Part shown: piece after piece, positions 35,561 to 47,600 of the stretch | How the letters are laid out: every line of letters begins with the position of its first letter | Position numbering within the stretch: the first letter of the stretch is position 1 | From: Tubulanus polymorphus | Taxonomy: Eukaryota; Nemertea; Palaeonemertea; Tubulaniformes; Tubulanidae | DNA: 64,000 nucleotides | Direction: 5' to 3' | Assembly: GCF_964204645.1 (NCBI RefSeq) | Contig: NC_134026.1 | Span: 434,001-498,000, forward strand | The notes under the pieces: generated by a model | Database searches by the model: none | What the model was told of the DNA's origin: nothing | The model's input: the letters and a program-made list of their open reading frames with translations, nothing else | Position numbers and translations under genes: made by a program

Positions 35561-36770
35561 TTATCATCATCAAACCAAAGCTGAAAACTGCAACCAGTGA
35601 GGGGAAGTATGCACAATCGATGAGACGATTGTTAATAGCTGCAACCAATGGAGTGAACTGCAACCAGTCAGGGGAAGTATGCACAATCATTGAGATGATT
35701 GTTCATAGCTGCAACCAATGGAGTGAACTGCAACCAGTGAGAGGAAGTATGCACAATCAATGAGACGATTGTTCATAGCTGCAACCAATGAAGTGAACTG
35801 CAACCAGTGAGGGAAAAGTATGCACAATCAATGAGATGATTCTTCGCAGCTGCAACCAATGGAGTGAACTGCAACCAGTGAGGGGAAATTATATTTCAAA
35901 CCAGTGAGGGGAAATTAGCTCAATCATTGAGATGATTGATCATAGCTGCAACCAATGAAGTGACAACAAGTGAGGGGAAAGTATGCACAATCAATGAGAT
36001 GATTGTTCATAGCTGCAACCAATGAAGTGACAACCAGTGAGGGGGAAGCATGCACAATCAATGAGATGATTGTTCATAGCTGCAACCAATGGAGTGAACT
36101 GCAACCAGTGAGGGGAAGTATGCACAATCAATGAGATGATTATTCGTAGCTGCAACCAATGGAGTGAACTGCAACCAGTGAGGGGAAATTATATTTCAAA
36201 CCAGTGAGGGGAAATTAGCTCAATCATTGAGATGATTGATCATAGCTGCAACCAATGGAGTGACAACAAGTGAGGGGGAAGTATGCACAATCAATGAGAT
36301 GATTGTTCATAGCTGCAACCAATGAAGTGACAACAAGTGAGGGGAAAGTATGCACAATCAATGAGATGATTGTTCATAGCTGCAACCAATGGAGTGAACT
36401 GCAACCAGTGAGGGGAAGTATGCACAATCAATGAGATGATTGTTCGTAGCTGCAACCAATGGAGTGAACTGCAACCAGTGAGGGGAAATTATATTTCAAA
36501 CCAGTGAGGGGAAATTAGCTCAATCATTGGGATGATTGATCATAGCTGCAACCAATGAAGTGACAACAAGTGAGGGGAAAGTATGCACAATCAATGAGAT
36601 GATTGTTCATAGCTGCAACCAATGGAGTGAACTGCAACCAGTGAGGGGAAAGTATGCACAATCAATGAGATGATTGTTTGTAGCTGCAACAAATGTAGTG
36701 AACTGCAACCAGTGAGGGGGAAGTATGCACAGTCATTGAGATTTTTTTCATAACTGCAACCAATGATGGT
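35561..36770. repeat. 70-bp array with exact 300-bp higher-order period
   Basis: The basic unit is 70 bp (AGCTGCAACCAATGGAGTGA plus TATGCACAATCAATGAGATG). From 35820 a four-part block containing AGGGGAAATTATATTTCAAA repeats at 35881, 36181 and 36481, exactly 300 bp apart. Confidence 0.96.
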
Positions 36771-37259
36771 AAAACATATTGCAAACCAGTAATGGTAAAG
36801 TACACTCAATCATTTACAAACAAGTGATAGTTAAATACACTTGCAAGCTAACAGATCAGAGATCTCAGGAAGCAACGTCACTCCAATCCTTATTTCTTGA
36901 CATATGATATAAAATGCTCTTCAGCCTGTGGCAAAATGTCTTCGATGTAATACGCTTATTACTATATGCTTAACTAGAATCTTCTTTCAAATATTAATTC
37001 AAAAGGAGGAGGGACTAATCTAATGTAATGGTATCAATGCTACGAATGTATGAAAAAAGTGAAAAGTAATAGTTTGAAACCAAGATTGAATGCATTCATT
37101 CTGTTGTATTGATAAAGTGAGATCCGATGAAAATTATGAAAAAAGAAAAAAACAAACTATCTACAAATTTACAATATCTACAAGAAAATTAAAAAGAGAA
37201 ATAAAAACGACTATTCACAAATTTACAATATTTACAAAAGAAATAAAAACTACTATTTA
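36771..37259. other. no gene seen
   Basis: AT-rich DNA. Near 37150-37285 the motif CAAATTTACAATATTTACAA recurs two or three times. Confidence 0.6.
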
Positions 37260-37600
37260 CAAATTTACAATATTTACAAGATAGAGAGAAAGAGAGCGAA
37301 AGAGAGAGAGAGGAGAGTGAGGAGAGAGAGAGGAGGGAGAGAGGAGGAAGGATGAAGGAGAGGAGTGAGAGGAAGAAAGGAGAGAGAGGAGAGAGTTAGT
37401 GGGTTAAAGAAAGAGGAAGAGAGAGTTAGTGGGTTAAAGAAAGAGGGAGAGAGTTAGTGGGTTAGAGAAAGAGGAAGAGAGTTAGTGGGTTAAAGAGAGA
37501 GAGAGGGAAAGGATAGAGAGAGGGAAAGGATAGAGACAGAGAGGGAAAGGATAGAGACAGAGAGGGAAAGGATAGAGAAAGGTAGAAAAGAAGGGGTGAT
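37260..37600. repeat. purine-only GA-rich tract with 21-27 bp repeats
   Basis: Nearly uninterrupted purine strand. Sub-repeats are GAGTTAGTGGGTTAAAGAAA and AGAGAGGGAAAGGATAGAGA. It could form triplex (H-DNA). Confidence 0.9.
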
Positions 37601-37915
37601 AAAAACAATAAAACATATGATAAAAACAATAAAACATATGATAAAAACAATAAAACATATGGGTAAAAACAATAAAACATATGGGTAAAAACAATAAAAC
37701 ATATGGGTAAAAACGGTTAAAAAGAGGCAGTTTAACGTCATACCACAGGACAAATAGATAAAAATCACTGATAAAATGTATGGATAAAACGTATTGTTTC
37801 AAAGAGGCAGTTTAACGTCGTATCACAGGACAAATAGATAAAAATCACTGATAAAATGTATGGATAAAACGTATTGTTAAAATGAGGCAGTTTAACGTCG
37901 TACCACAGGACAACT
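37601..37915. repeat. 20-bp repeats then 80-bp tandem duplication
   Basis: Six copies of ATAAAAACAATAAAACATAT lie at 37601-37712. GAGGCAGTTTAACGTC then starts at 37724, 37804 and 37884, an 80-bp period. Confidence 0.93.
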
Positions 37916-40104
37916 TGAAAATAGAGGTACACTAGCAATACTACTTATATGTTACTAGGTACAGTATTTTAGACAATTCTATAAAATTGTATAATTATCT
38001 CAACCTCTGCACTACCAAATATCAATTCGACAAAAAGTCATCTTTGAAAACGTTCGTAAGAAATAAAACAACAAAACATAACGTAGCATTGAATTAATAT
38101 TAATGTTATCAGAAGCTGAAAATCTGAAATCAACCATCAGCCATAAATGAGGAGGCGGGACTAATGCAATGAAATAATATCAATGCTCCAAACTTATAGG
38201 TTAAAATCTCGTTAAAACAATAGATGCAACAAGTGATATCAGTATTAAACTAAGATTGAATGCATTCATTCTGTTGTTTTGAATATTAAAATCATTCAAT
38301 AGAATTCAAAATATTGATTATCAATTAAATCTATATCAAAATTTGCACTAAAATAGATTTGATGTATAGATATTATGAAGTTTAGAAAATTAAAAAGTTT
38401 TAGGATTATATTTGAAATGTTTAGATAAAATTATTTATATTTTTCATTAAAATCTTAAGTTAAAAAGATATCTAAAAATATTTATAAGTAGAAATCAAAA
38501 TCAATAAAAAAATCTAAAAAGAAATATAATATAAATATAAATATAAAGCTATTTACATATTTACAATATAAATATAATAATGTAAAAGTACGGATAAAAT
38601 GTGTCGATCAATTTGAAGAAATATTTTGAATTATTTGTCAATCATAATCGGAACCCAAGTGATTTCAGAATGGAATAACTGGGCCAGGCCAATCACTCAC
38701 TCGATGATCATCAATTACTGGTACTACACAACCACAGAAAGAGTGGTTTTTACCGCGCGGTATATTAGGCCAGGTGCACCTCTCAATAATAATGCCGCCT
38801 ATTATGTTTGGCTTTTTGTGTGTTGATATGTACATCGATACATCCTCAATCACCAGGGTTTTATTGTCGCCCACCGGCACTCACGCTTACACAAACTCTG
38901 GTCACAAACCCTTCATTGGTCTCTTACATTGTCCGAGATATCTCGAGTCGACGGGTTGCTGCTAAGCGGCCACTAGTCAATCAGATGTGTAGCAAATCTG
39001 CTGGCGAAAAACGCATCTGATTGGCTAGATATATAGACTGGTGGCCTCTCAGTGGCAACCTGTCTACACAAGAAATCTTGAACAACGTTAATAGACCAAT
39101 GAAGAGTTTGCGACCGGGGTTTGTCTTGGCATGAGCTTCGGCAGACGACAATTAAAACCTGGCAAGTGAGGATGGCATTGATGTATATTGAATGAAAAAG
39201 CTACATGTAAATATGAAATGTGTACGAGAACCTTGAAAGCAGTGAAAAAAGATTTAAGCTAGAGGAGCAGGGACACCATGCCCACTCGGTGAAATGCTTG
39301 ACAATCTGACAATTTCAATATTCAATGCCCCCGGTAAACATAACAAAAACTAATGCTACAAATATGCAATTGATTGCGGTTATATGCATAAATACCAAAA
39401 CTCATGGGAAAATTGTATGAATTAAATACCTCTGATGGGAAGAATAGAAAATGGGGTAAGACTGGTTCTATGACAATGCTAACAATTATCAAACATCATG
39501 ACTGTAAGTTAAAGCAACCCAATATTTCTAATAATGATGGGGGATACATATCGATATCAAACATCAAATGTTGGAGAAATCTTTGAAACCTCCCTTAAAA
39601 ACTTCAAATATGTGTAAAACTGCCAATTTTAGCGAACAAGAATGGCTACCAGTCAGCCATCTTGATATTCTGCCAGTCGAATAACGGATGAAAAGCAAAT
39701 ACACTAGCCTGCTGGGACTGAAGTTAAGCTTAAAATCGATTAAAAAAAACAACAAAATTTCAACAATATTTTAGAAAAAAACTAGAATCTAGAGAAAGCA
39801 AAAAGTGAAAAGCCTAAAAACTAAATAAATAAAAGTTCTCTAACAGTAACGAAAAAATACTGATTTAAAATTCCATTGTTTCATTCATTTATAATCTATT
39901 TCAGCGTAAAACCCTACATCCCTAAAATTAAGATAACATTAAAGATTATGTTTCAATGACCTGAGAGTATTGTATAATTAATCAATCTAATTAACTGCAA
40001 GTTCATCAAACAATAAAAAACCTAATCATCTACTCTATAACTAGTGATGTTACTTTCAATAACAAGAAAACAGGGGGGTAATTAAAACTGGTGTTAATGC
40101 TAAA
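37916..40104. other. no gene seen
   Basis: AT-rich with only short ORFs. An imperfect inverted repeat around CTAGTCAATCAGATG and CATCTGATTGGCTAG lies at 38973-39030. Nothing recognisable as coding. Confidence 0.55.
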
Positions 40105-40475
40105 ATATCCTCAATGAACTGAGAGTAATTTCATCAATGATGAATTTACCCTCAGTTCATCCATTGTTTTAATGATGATCCTGAGAGTAATTTCAACACT
40201 GATGAATTTACCCTCAGTTCATTCATTGTTTTAATGATGATCCTGAGAGTAATTTCAACAATGATGAATTTACCCTCAGTTCATTCATTGTTTTAATGAT
40301 GATCCTGAGAGTAATTTCAACAATGATGAATATACCCTCAGTTCATTCATTGTTTTAATGATGATCCTGAGAGTAATTTCAACAATGATGAATTTACCCT
40401 CAGTTCATTCATTGTTTTAATGATGATCCTGAGAGTAATTTCAACAATGCTGAATTAACCCTCAGTTCATCACAT
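40105..40475. repeat. 62-bp tandem array
   Basis: About six units of exactly 62 bp with AATGATGATCCTGAGAGTAA and TTTACCCTCAGTTCATTCAT, AATGATGATC starting at 40171, 40233 and 40295. CTGAGAGTAA and TTTACCCTCAG are imperfectly complementary, so each unit can fold. Confidence 0.96.
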
Positions 40476-40837
40476 TCTAAGATGTTACTATTTTATTCAG
40501 AGATAATCTCTGAACTGCATAAAAAAGGAGATCTTAAACGCGATTATTGATTAATAACCTGAGTGTAACTTATAAGATAAATTGACCCTCAGTTTATCAG
40601 AGGTTTATACTTTATTCAAGTTAACAGCTATAGTTAAAACTTAATCAACTTGACCTAAATGAACTAAAACTTTAACTAAATTAGACTTAAATCAACTGGA
40701 ATGAATTAAATTCAATAACAGCAAAAATTACTAAAATAACTAAACAAAAACCAACTAATCTAAACTTAGGTTAACTTGAAATCTAGTTTAAAACGCACTA
40801 GTGATTAATCATAAACATCATGCTCACAATTTAACAA

Positions 40838-40911
40838 GACCCAGTTCCACAGTTATGCAACAAATATGTATCTAAATTCTTGTATCCAAATCAAACTGTG
40901 GAACTGAGTCC
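40838..40911. mobile_element. foldback element (GACCCAGTTCCACAGT family)
   Basis: Short member: GACCCAGTTCCACAGTT at the left and AACTGTGGAACTGAGTCC at the right, with an unrelated AT-rich centre. Confidence 0.75.
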
Positions 40912-40917
40912 TGTATT

Positions 40918-41090
40918 GTATGGAACGAGATAAATGAAAAACAATCTGAGTGTATTTTTCATATGATGTTTTCAGTCATATATTTTCTTGAGATAACATA
41001 AAATTCAAAATTCAAAATTTCATACGACGGGACGCTGAAAATATCATGTGAAAAATACACTCAGACTGTTTTTTATTCATCGCATTCCAT
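40918..41090. mobile_element. MITE with about 54-bp terminal inverted repeats
   Basis: The left arm 40920-40976 (containing CTGAGTGTATTTTTCATATG) is the imperfect complement of the right arm 41032-41090 (CATGTGAAAAATACACTCAG). The AT-rich spacer is about 55 bp and non-coding. Confidence 0.85.
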
Positions 41091-44000
41091 GATAGTGAAA
41101 CACCAACTGAAAATGAGTAGATAATTCACTGAATTAATAAAAATTGAAAAAAACTACAAGAAAAAAAGGTAAAGAAAGTATGAGAAAACGTTCTCAATCA
41201 CATTTCATATTTACTAAGCCTATATCAACTACGAGTAAAAGCTCTTTATGCGTGCACTATATACAGCATGGGCCTTTTATATAACCACTATTTATATCTG
41301 TGTTGTGGACCACGTAATTGTGTCAAAGAGTATTCGGTGATAAAACCTGGACCTTCAGTTATTCCATTCTCATGAAATCACTGGGGTTCGAATATACACA
41401 GTGATAGTCAAATATAAAATATTTCATCAAATTGATCTTTTAGTTAGTATTGAAATATAAATAAATCATTGTTCTAAAAGGAATATATACAAATAAAATA
41501 GTTTTTAAATATAAAAAATAAAATAGCTTTCAAATATAAACAAAAAAAATAGTTTTTTTAATATACACAAATAAAATAGTTTAAAAAGATACTTTGAGAT
41601 TAAATACATACAAATGAAATAGTATAAAATTCAGATAAAATAGTTTTTAGATATCATAGGTATTTTAAAATTCAGATATAAAATAGTTTCTTTAATAGAT
41701 TAAAATTCAGATAACATAGTTTTTAGATATCACAGGTGTTTTAAAATTCAGATATAAAATAGTCTCTTCAATCTTTTTAAATTCAGATAAAATAGTTTTA
41801 CATATTATAGATACTTTAAAATTGTGATAATTCAAAATACTTTCTACAATTGTCTTTAAAATATGGGTAAAATAGTTTTTAGAGTGTTTTCAGAATTACT
41901 AGTTTAGAAGTATCAATGAAATGTTTGCAGATATGAATAATTCATAATTTATAGCAATGAAATAGATTTAGATGGATCACCTTGATCAATCATAATATCG
42001 AACCAAAACATCATTGAAAGAATCCAATAATAGCGATAATAATTCACATAAAATATGATTTTGGGCAATAGTAAAAATGAAACTAGGAAAATAATTAATG
42101 ATATTTCGCAGATATTCAAAAACCGTAATTAATTTTGAGAACTGGAATGAAATCTTCAACAAGAGATATATTAGGAAAAATTCAAACTTTTGGAAAGTTA
42201 AGATTAGGAAACTCGTAGTAAATTGGAATTTCAATTGAAATTGGAATTAGGAAATTTGTAGTAAATTTGAATTTCAGCACTGAAGGACTCAAAATTTGGG
42301 AATTTTGTTCTATCTTAGAACGTGAGAAACTGGAACCACAAAAATACAACAAACTGTTCAACATGTGCAGTATGACCGGGTCTCAGTCAGTAGAAATCTA
42401 TTGATGATGCTGGTTTTAGTTTGGATTTTGTGACCTCTTCACAACAATAATTGCAAAATGGCTGAGAAACTACAAATAGTCTCTTTTCGTGTAATCAATT
42501 AGTAGGTTATATCACATACTTTGATACAACTTATGCCGTTTTTGGAGACGAAGGAAGCACCTGAGAACCTGATCTGATTAACAACCATATGAATGATTGA
42601 CCTCTTGAAAACAACTTCATCCTCGATTTCTTAAATCTATTGATAATTCACTCTCAACAGCCTTAATCTGACGTGTGTTTTATGCATTGCTCGCCTACAT
42701 GGAAACAATTCCACGCTCTATCAACCATATTTCAATTGCTAAACGAAATTCCAATTTAGACCCTAATAAAGGACCAGGAGTTACTTCATCAGAGCGGTGT
42801 CTATTACCGAGTTGCTCGATTGTTATGAACTTAACAATTTTCCTTTTAGACCATCTCCTCTATCATATCTCTCTCAACTCCTCTATCATATCTCCATAAA
42901 CTCCTCTCTCATATTCCCTGAACCTCCTCTCTTATATTCCCTGAACCTCCTCTCTCATACCTCCCTGAACCTCCTCTCTCATATATCAGACCTCCTCTCT
43001 CATATGCCTTATTGATTTCAACAAGAGATTAATTAAGACTAATTATTAACAAGAATTTTGATCCTGGTGATCGTTAGAATCAGTAGAGATCAATATCAAT
43101 CAATAAAACCTGATCACTGATGTGATAACAACGAATTTTCCAATCCAAGATCTTTTTTTTAATACTTTCTTTATCAGCGATTCTCAATCATTGCATTTTT
43201 GCAGATCTTAGCATTTTTCTATTATATCCTATGTTCAATTATGAACTCATAAATTCATGCATTGATCACCGATCCAGATGGTGATGGTTTCACACCTTAG
43301 AAATGTAATGAAATTGATTACCGTAGTCTTTGCTGTGGTTTCCTTTCTTGTGCAATTTTTAATCCAGGCAATCTCATGTATATAAATATATATCCCTTTT
43401 CCTTATGAGTAAACATTTTGAATCCCTCCGATCACATGTGAAGGATTTCCCTCCGTCGTTGAGCATTAGATATTAACATTTCAATCATTCAAGTTTTCAC
43501 ATCATATTAAATTAATCTTTAATTCTGTAATTAGAAAAACAAGTATGTTAATAATGATATAATGGTTTTACACTTGACGTATAGACGTCATAGTATTTGG
43601 GGGAGGGAGCAACATGGAACATTGAACAATCTGTTTCAATGTAGTTTCCTAAGGAATCGCATTATGTGAAACATAGCTGTTCCTTCTCCACGTTATTTTC
43701 AGCTTCATAAGGAAACGCATTATGTGTGAAACATAGCTATTCCTTCTCCATGTTCCGATAAAGTTCGATAAAGAATCACGTAACAGTTCCTTTTGATTTG
43801 AAAAATCCACTTTTTTTCAAACTCCATAGGAGTTATTGTAGGAATTGATTCCCTGCATATCTCGAAAAAGATTTACAACGGCTGACCATAGAATTAGAAT
43901 AGATGACTCCTAAGAAGGCTACTGCCACAATCAGGTGGTATGGATGGTTATTGCTGCAAAGTAGTGGCAAGGATGGTTTATATCCCAAAAGACATTTGAA

Positions 44001-44602
44001 AAGGTCGACCATGGTATTAGAATTGATGACTCATAAGAAGGCTACTGCCACAATTAGGTGGTATAGATGGCTACTGCTGCAAAGTAGCGCCAAGAATGGT
44101 TAATGCTTCAGCATTGTGAGAAGCACAATGAACCTTAGTTAATAAGGTAAGAGTTAATGCAAAAATGGGGGTTAAAATGGAGTGGAACACAGTGGGTCGT
44201 ACAGTCAAAAAAAAATAAATAAATGATTTAAAAAGTAAATGAATGGGATGATGGACAAATATTTCTTTTTGTCCAAAAAGTAAATAAAGGGATGAAATGA
44301 TAATGAATTTTTTTTATCATTTTTCAATTTTTTAAATTTTTTTGGAGAAACCGTAAAACCTCCATAAAAGCAATGATTATATGCAATGATGTCTGGTTTT
44401 TTATTTTCAAATTTTTTTTATAAAAGCAAGGAGGACTGCACGCCCACTGGTTCAAGGAGTGTTGACAGATATTTAACACTGCGCAACCTGCAGATCGACG
44501 AAGGTGGAAGGGAAAACTGAGTTTCAAGAAGTGCCGATCTGCAGACGTGCATGGGCTGATGTTGTTGCCCGGGTGATGGCGAGTGAAGGGGCTGATGTTA
44601 TT
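41091..44602. other. gene-poor AT-rich tract with small duplications
   Basis: No gene supported. It holds degenerate ATAAAATAGTTTTTAGATAT repeats (41470-41880), CCTCCTCTCTCATAT repeats (42855-43010), a short duplication around GTGAAACATAGCTGTTCCTT (43660, 43720), and an imperfect tandem pair of about 128 bp at 43866-44101 (AAGAAGGCTACTGCCACAAT). Confidence 0.6.
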
Positions 44603-47600
44603 TTAATTTGTTCGCCTACGTTTAACTAATTCGTATTTTCCTTTAAAGGCCCCTTCAACATCGCGGAGCATTTTGATTGGATCGTGGTAGTTGATGTTTC
44701 TTGACCACCCAGGGCCGCGCGCCACCAGCTCGACAGCGGGGGAAGGTGGTGCCCCCACTGGAGCGCCTGATGTTGAAGCATTTTCGTTATCATTATATTT
44801 TCTCTTCTTATTTCTATTTTTTCCAGTCGATGTCGATGTTGATGGTGGTGGTCCGGTTGATGGTGGTGGTCCGGCAGATGCTGGTGTTGACGTAGATGCT
44901 GGTGTTGACGTAGATGCTGGTGTTGACGTAGATGCTGGTGTTGACGTAGATGCTGGTGTTGACGTAGATGCTGGTGTTGACGTAGATGCTGGTGTTGACG
45001 TAGATGCTGGTGTTGACTTAGATGTTGGTGGTCTGGTACGTGGTGGTGGTCTGGTACGTGGTGGTGGTGGTGGTGGCGGGGGAGTTGCGGGCCCTGGTGG
45101 TGTCGCTCCAGGAGTGGCGAATTCCTCCTCATCACTGCTCTCCTCCTCAAAATTTGGTTGCGGAGGTGGAGGAGGACGAGCTGCACGTTTGCCTTTTTTT
45201 TTTGTTTTCGGACGCCCCGAACCTATTGTGTAATCTATATCTTTAGTCTTTTGACGGGGCGACCGACGCAGTGAAGGCGTCTGAAGCTGTGGCGCCTCTG
45301 TCGGGGTCACCACTGCAGGGGCGACCTCCTGCTCCACATTTACGGGAGAAGCAGGGTCCACCTCCTGCAAAGGAACCAACTCAAAAGGTGGAACAATTTC
45401 AGGAAGAGTTGGTTCCTTAGGCCCGCAGAGAGATACACACCTTGTATAAGTATCTTTTAATGCTGGAAGTGCTCTGCGGGCTGCTTCAGACTGGTCATGT
45501 TGGATGTTTTCAATGATGTCTATATCTGAAATGAAAAAAAAAAACATTAAGGATCATGCATATTACACATAAATGACATAATGACATGTTCGAATATAAT
45601 TATTATATTTGTATATAGTAACCTATAAAATAATGCAGTTATCCAATAGGTGAATGTGACGTGATGGGGTGAGAAGGGTCATTTGAACGTTTGGAAGGGA
45701 TCGTAAGCTTATTTTGTGAGAAGTGATCATGTCACTGGTTGTAGACTAACGCTGTTGTAACTACACTTTTAACTGCTCTCATGATTTGCATCATCCATTA
45801 CATAATAACGATGAGTTGACAGTATATCATCAGTGAGGCTGATAATTGAATCTTCCAATACACATTTTATAATGGTATTTTCATGTCTTATATACTTGAT
45901 ATATTTCAGAACCAACCCTGTACGTGGACGGGTACACTTTTGTTAATTCATTAATGGAAATACTGATTGTAATAAATTACATCCTACCATTACCTTGACA
46001 ATCAATTTTGGTAGATAATCATGAATCAAAAATACACTTGATTTTTTTCTGGGGTGATGACGTACCAGGTTCCAGGTGACAAAAACTATAAATTATAATG
46101 AATAATCAATGGAATTGTTACCCATGACCCTGGTTTCAAAATCTGGGAACCTCTTTGGAATAACACGCATGATAACTTTTCATTTATCAACCAATTGAAA
46201 TGGAAACTTTGAAACGATAAAAGATCTAATTTAAAACAAATGTTGCGCTGTATCAACAAAAAATTAATCGATAATTCCTTTTATTCAGTAATTACTTTTC
46301 AAATGGATGAGTGAAAAATGTGTCCACACTTCAGAAATGTATTCAATTATTTTGTAGAAAACTTTTTCATTGCATACAGTGCCACACTCCATCCACGGTA
46401 AGTGGGAGAATTTGTATATTTTCTACTGAATTTTCTCAAAAATGAAGATAAAAATATGATTGTTTTTTTAAAATATTTTATTGTTTAAACTATTTACAGC
46501 ATGAATTAAAACAGAAAAACGACACAAATAATTTCACTTCGCTGAATCTAAAACCAGTAAAAGCCATTTCACACAACACTGCCCACTACTGCACCTTCAG
46601 AAACAACACTCACTACAAATAAAAAACATTCATTTTGAAGAACAATATTTCACTATCAACATAAATGGCTGTAATTCATTATTCCCAATAGAATATTCAT
46701 TGTCAGCAATAGGCCTATCGGTACTCCACATATTCATTACATAACTCACCTAGAATGTATAATTCATCGTACAGCAGCCATTCATTTATTCAGATCAACA
46801 AAATTCTATGCACAGCCATTTCAGCTGATATTCATCATACAGTAGCCTCCGCCTAAACTGCTACAGTTTGGCACCTTCTATTTTCTACCTTATTAGGCAG
46901 TTACCGGCTTTTAAGAATTGCAAAAATCAATTGATGAAAAGATTTATTGAGCCTAATAGCGGTCAAAATTATCAAGTTCTTTGTATTTTATACAATCTGA
47001 CCATGTAATGAATCCCCAAATTTCTTCTATAACTCTTTCAGAGCCCAGTCGACTTTCGTCTACAGATTATTTCAGGTCGTACTGTGCCCTGTCAACTTTA
47101 GTCGACATTTCTTATAGCAGTTTTATTTTTAGTTTTTCGCATAGAATTCAGCAGAGAAATCTGCCGCTAGATGGCTTGATTAAATGGCAGCACCCGTTAG
47201 TTTGTTTTTATGCCGCGTTTTTGTGGTGATGCTATTCAAAATATTTGAGTTTTTTGCGTTTGAAAGTAGCGGGTACTTATCCGGAGGTCACCTGATTTAA
47301 TTATTAGGTCATTTTCTAATTATAATTACCCGTACAATAAATATTTGTGACCGTAGACATAGAATATTCCATTGTCAGCTGTTAGCTGAGGCTAGATACC
47401 TGATTTGTTCATTTTGATACCTAAAATTTAGGGGCTTATCAAATAAATAGGTCACCGATTATAATTCATGCAAATTAGCTCATTTGCATAGAACGTCACT
47501 TTCAGTAAGAAAAATTACCACCAAAATTTTCCAAGGATCATATACCCTACAAACTTTTCAATTACCATAAAGCTCTATCTCTTACAGTTTTCACTCTACG

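Noticed and set aside
37462-37802. Minus-strand ORFs rich in Phe/Leu/Ser
   Set aside because: Translation of the purine-rich and ATAAAAACAATAAAACATAT repeats in several frames, with no independent support.
42675-43015. Short plus-strand ORFs rich in Leu/Ser/Tyr
   Set aside because: Generated by CTCCTCTCTCATAT-type repeats, with no homology recognised.
44691-45233. Plus-strand ORF with Val-Asp-Ala-Gly repeats
   Set aside because: Antisense shadow of the STPAST repeat exon. The minus-strand exon has a proper acceptor and a balanced composition outside the repeat.
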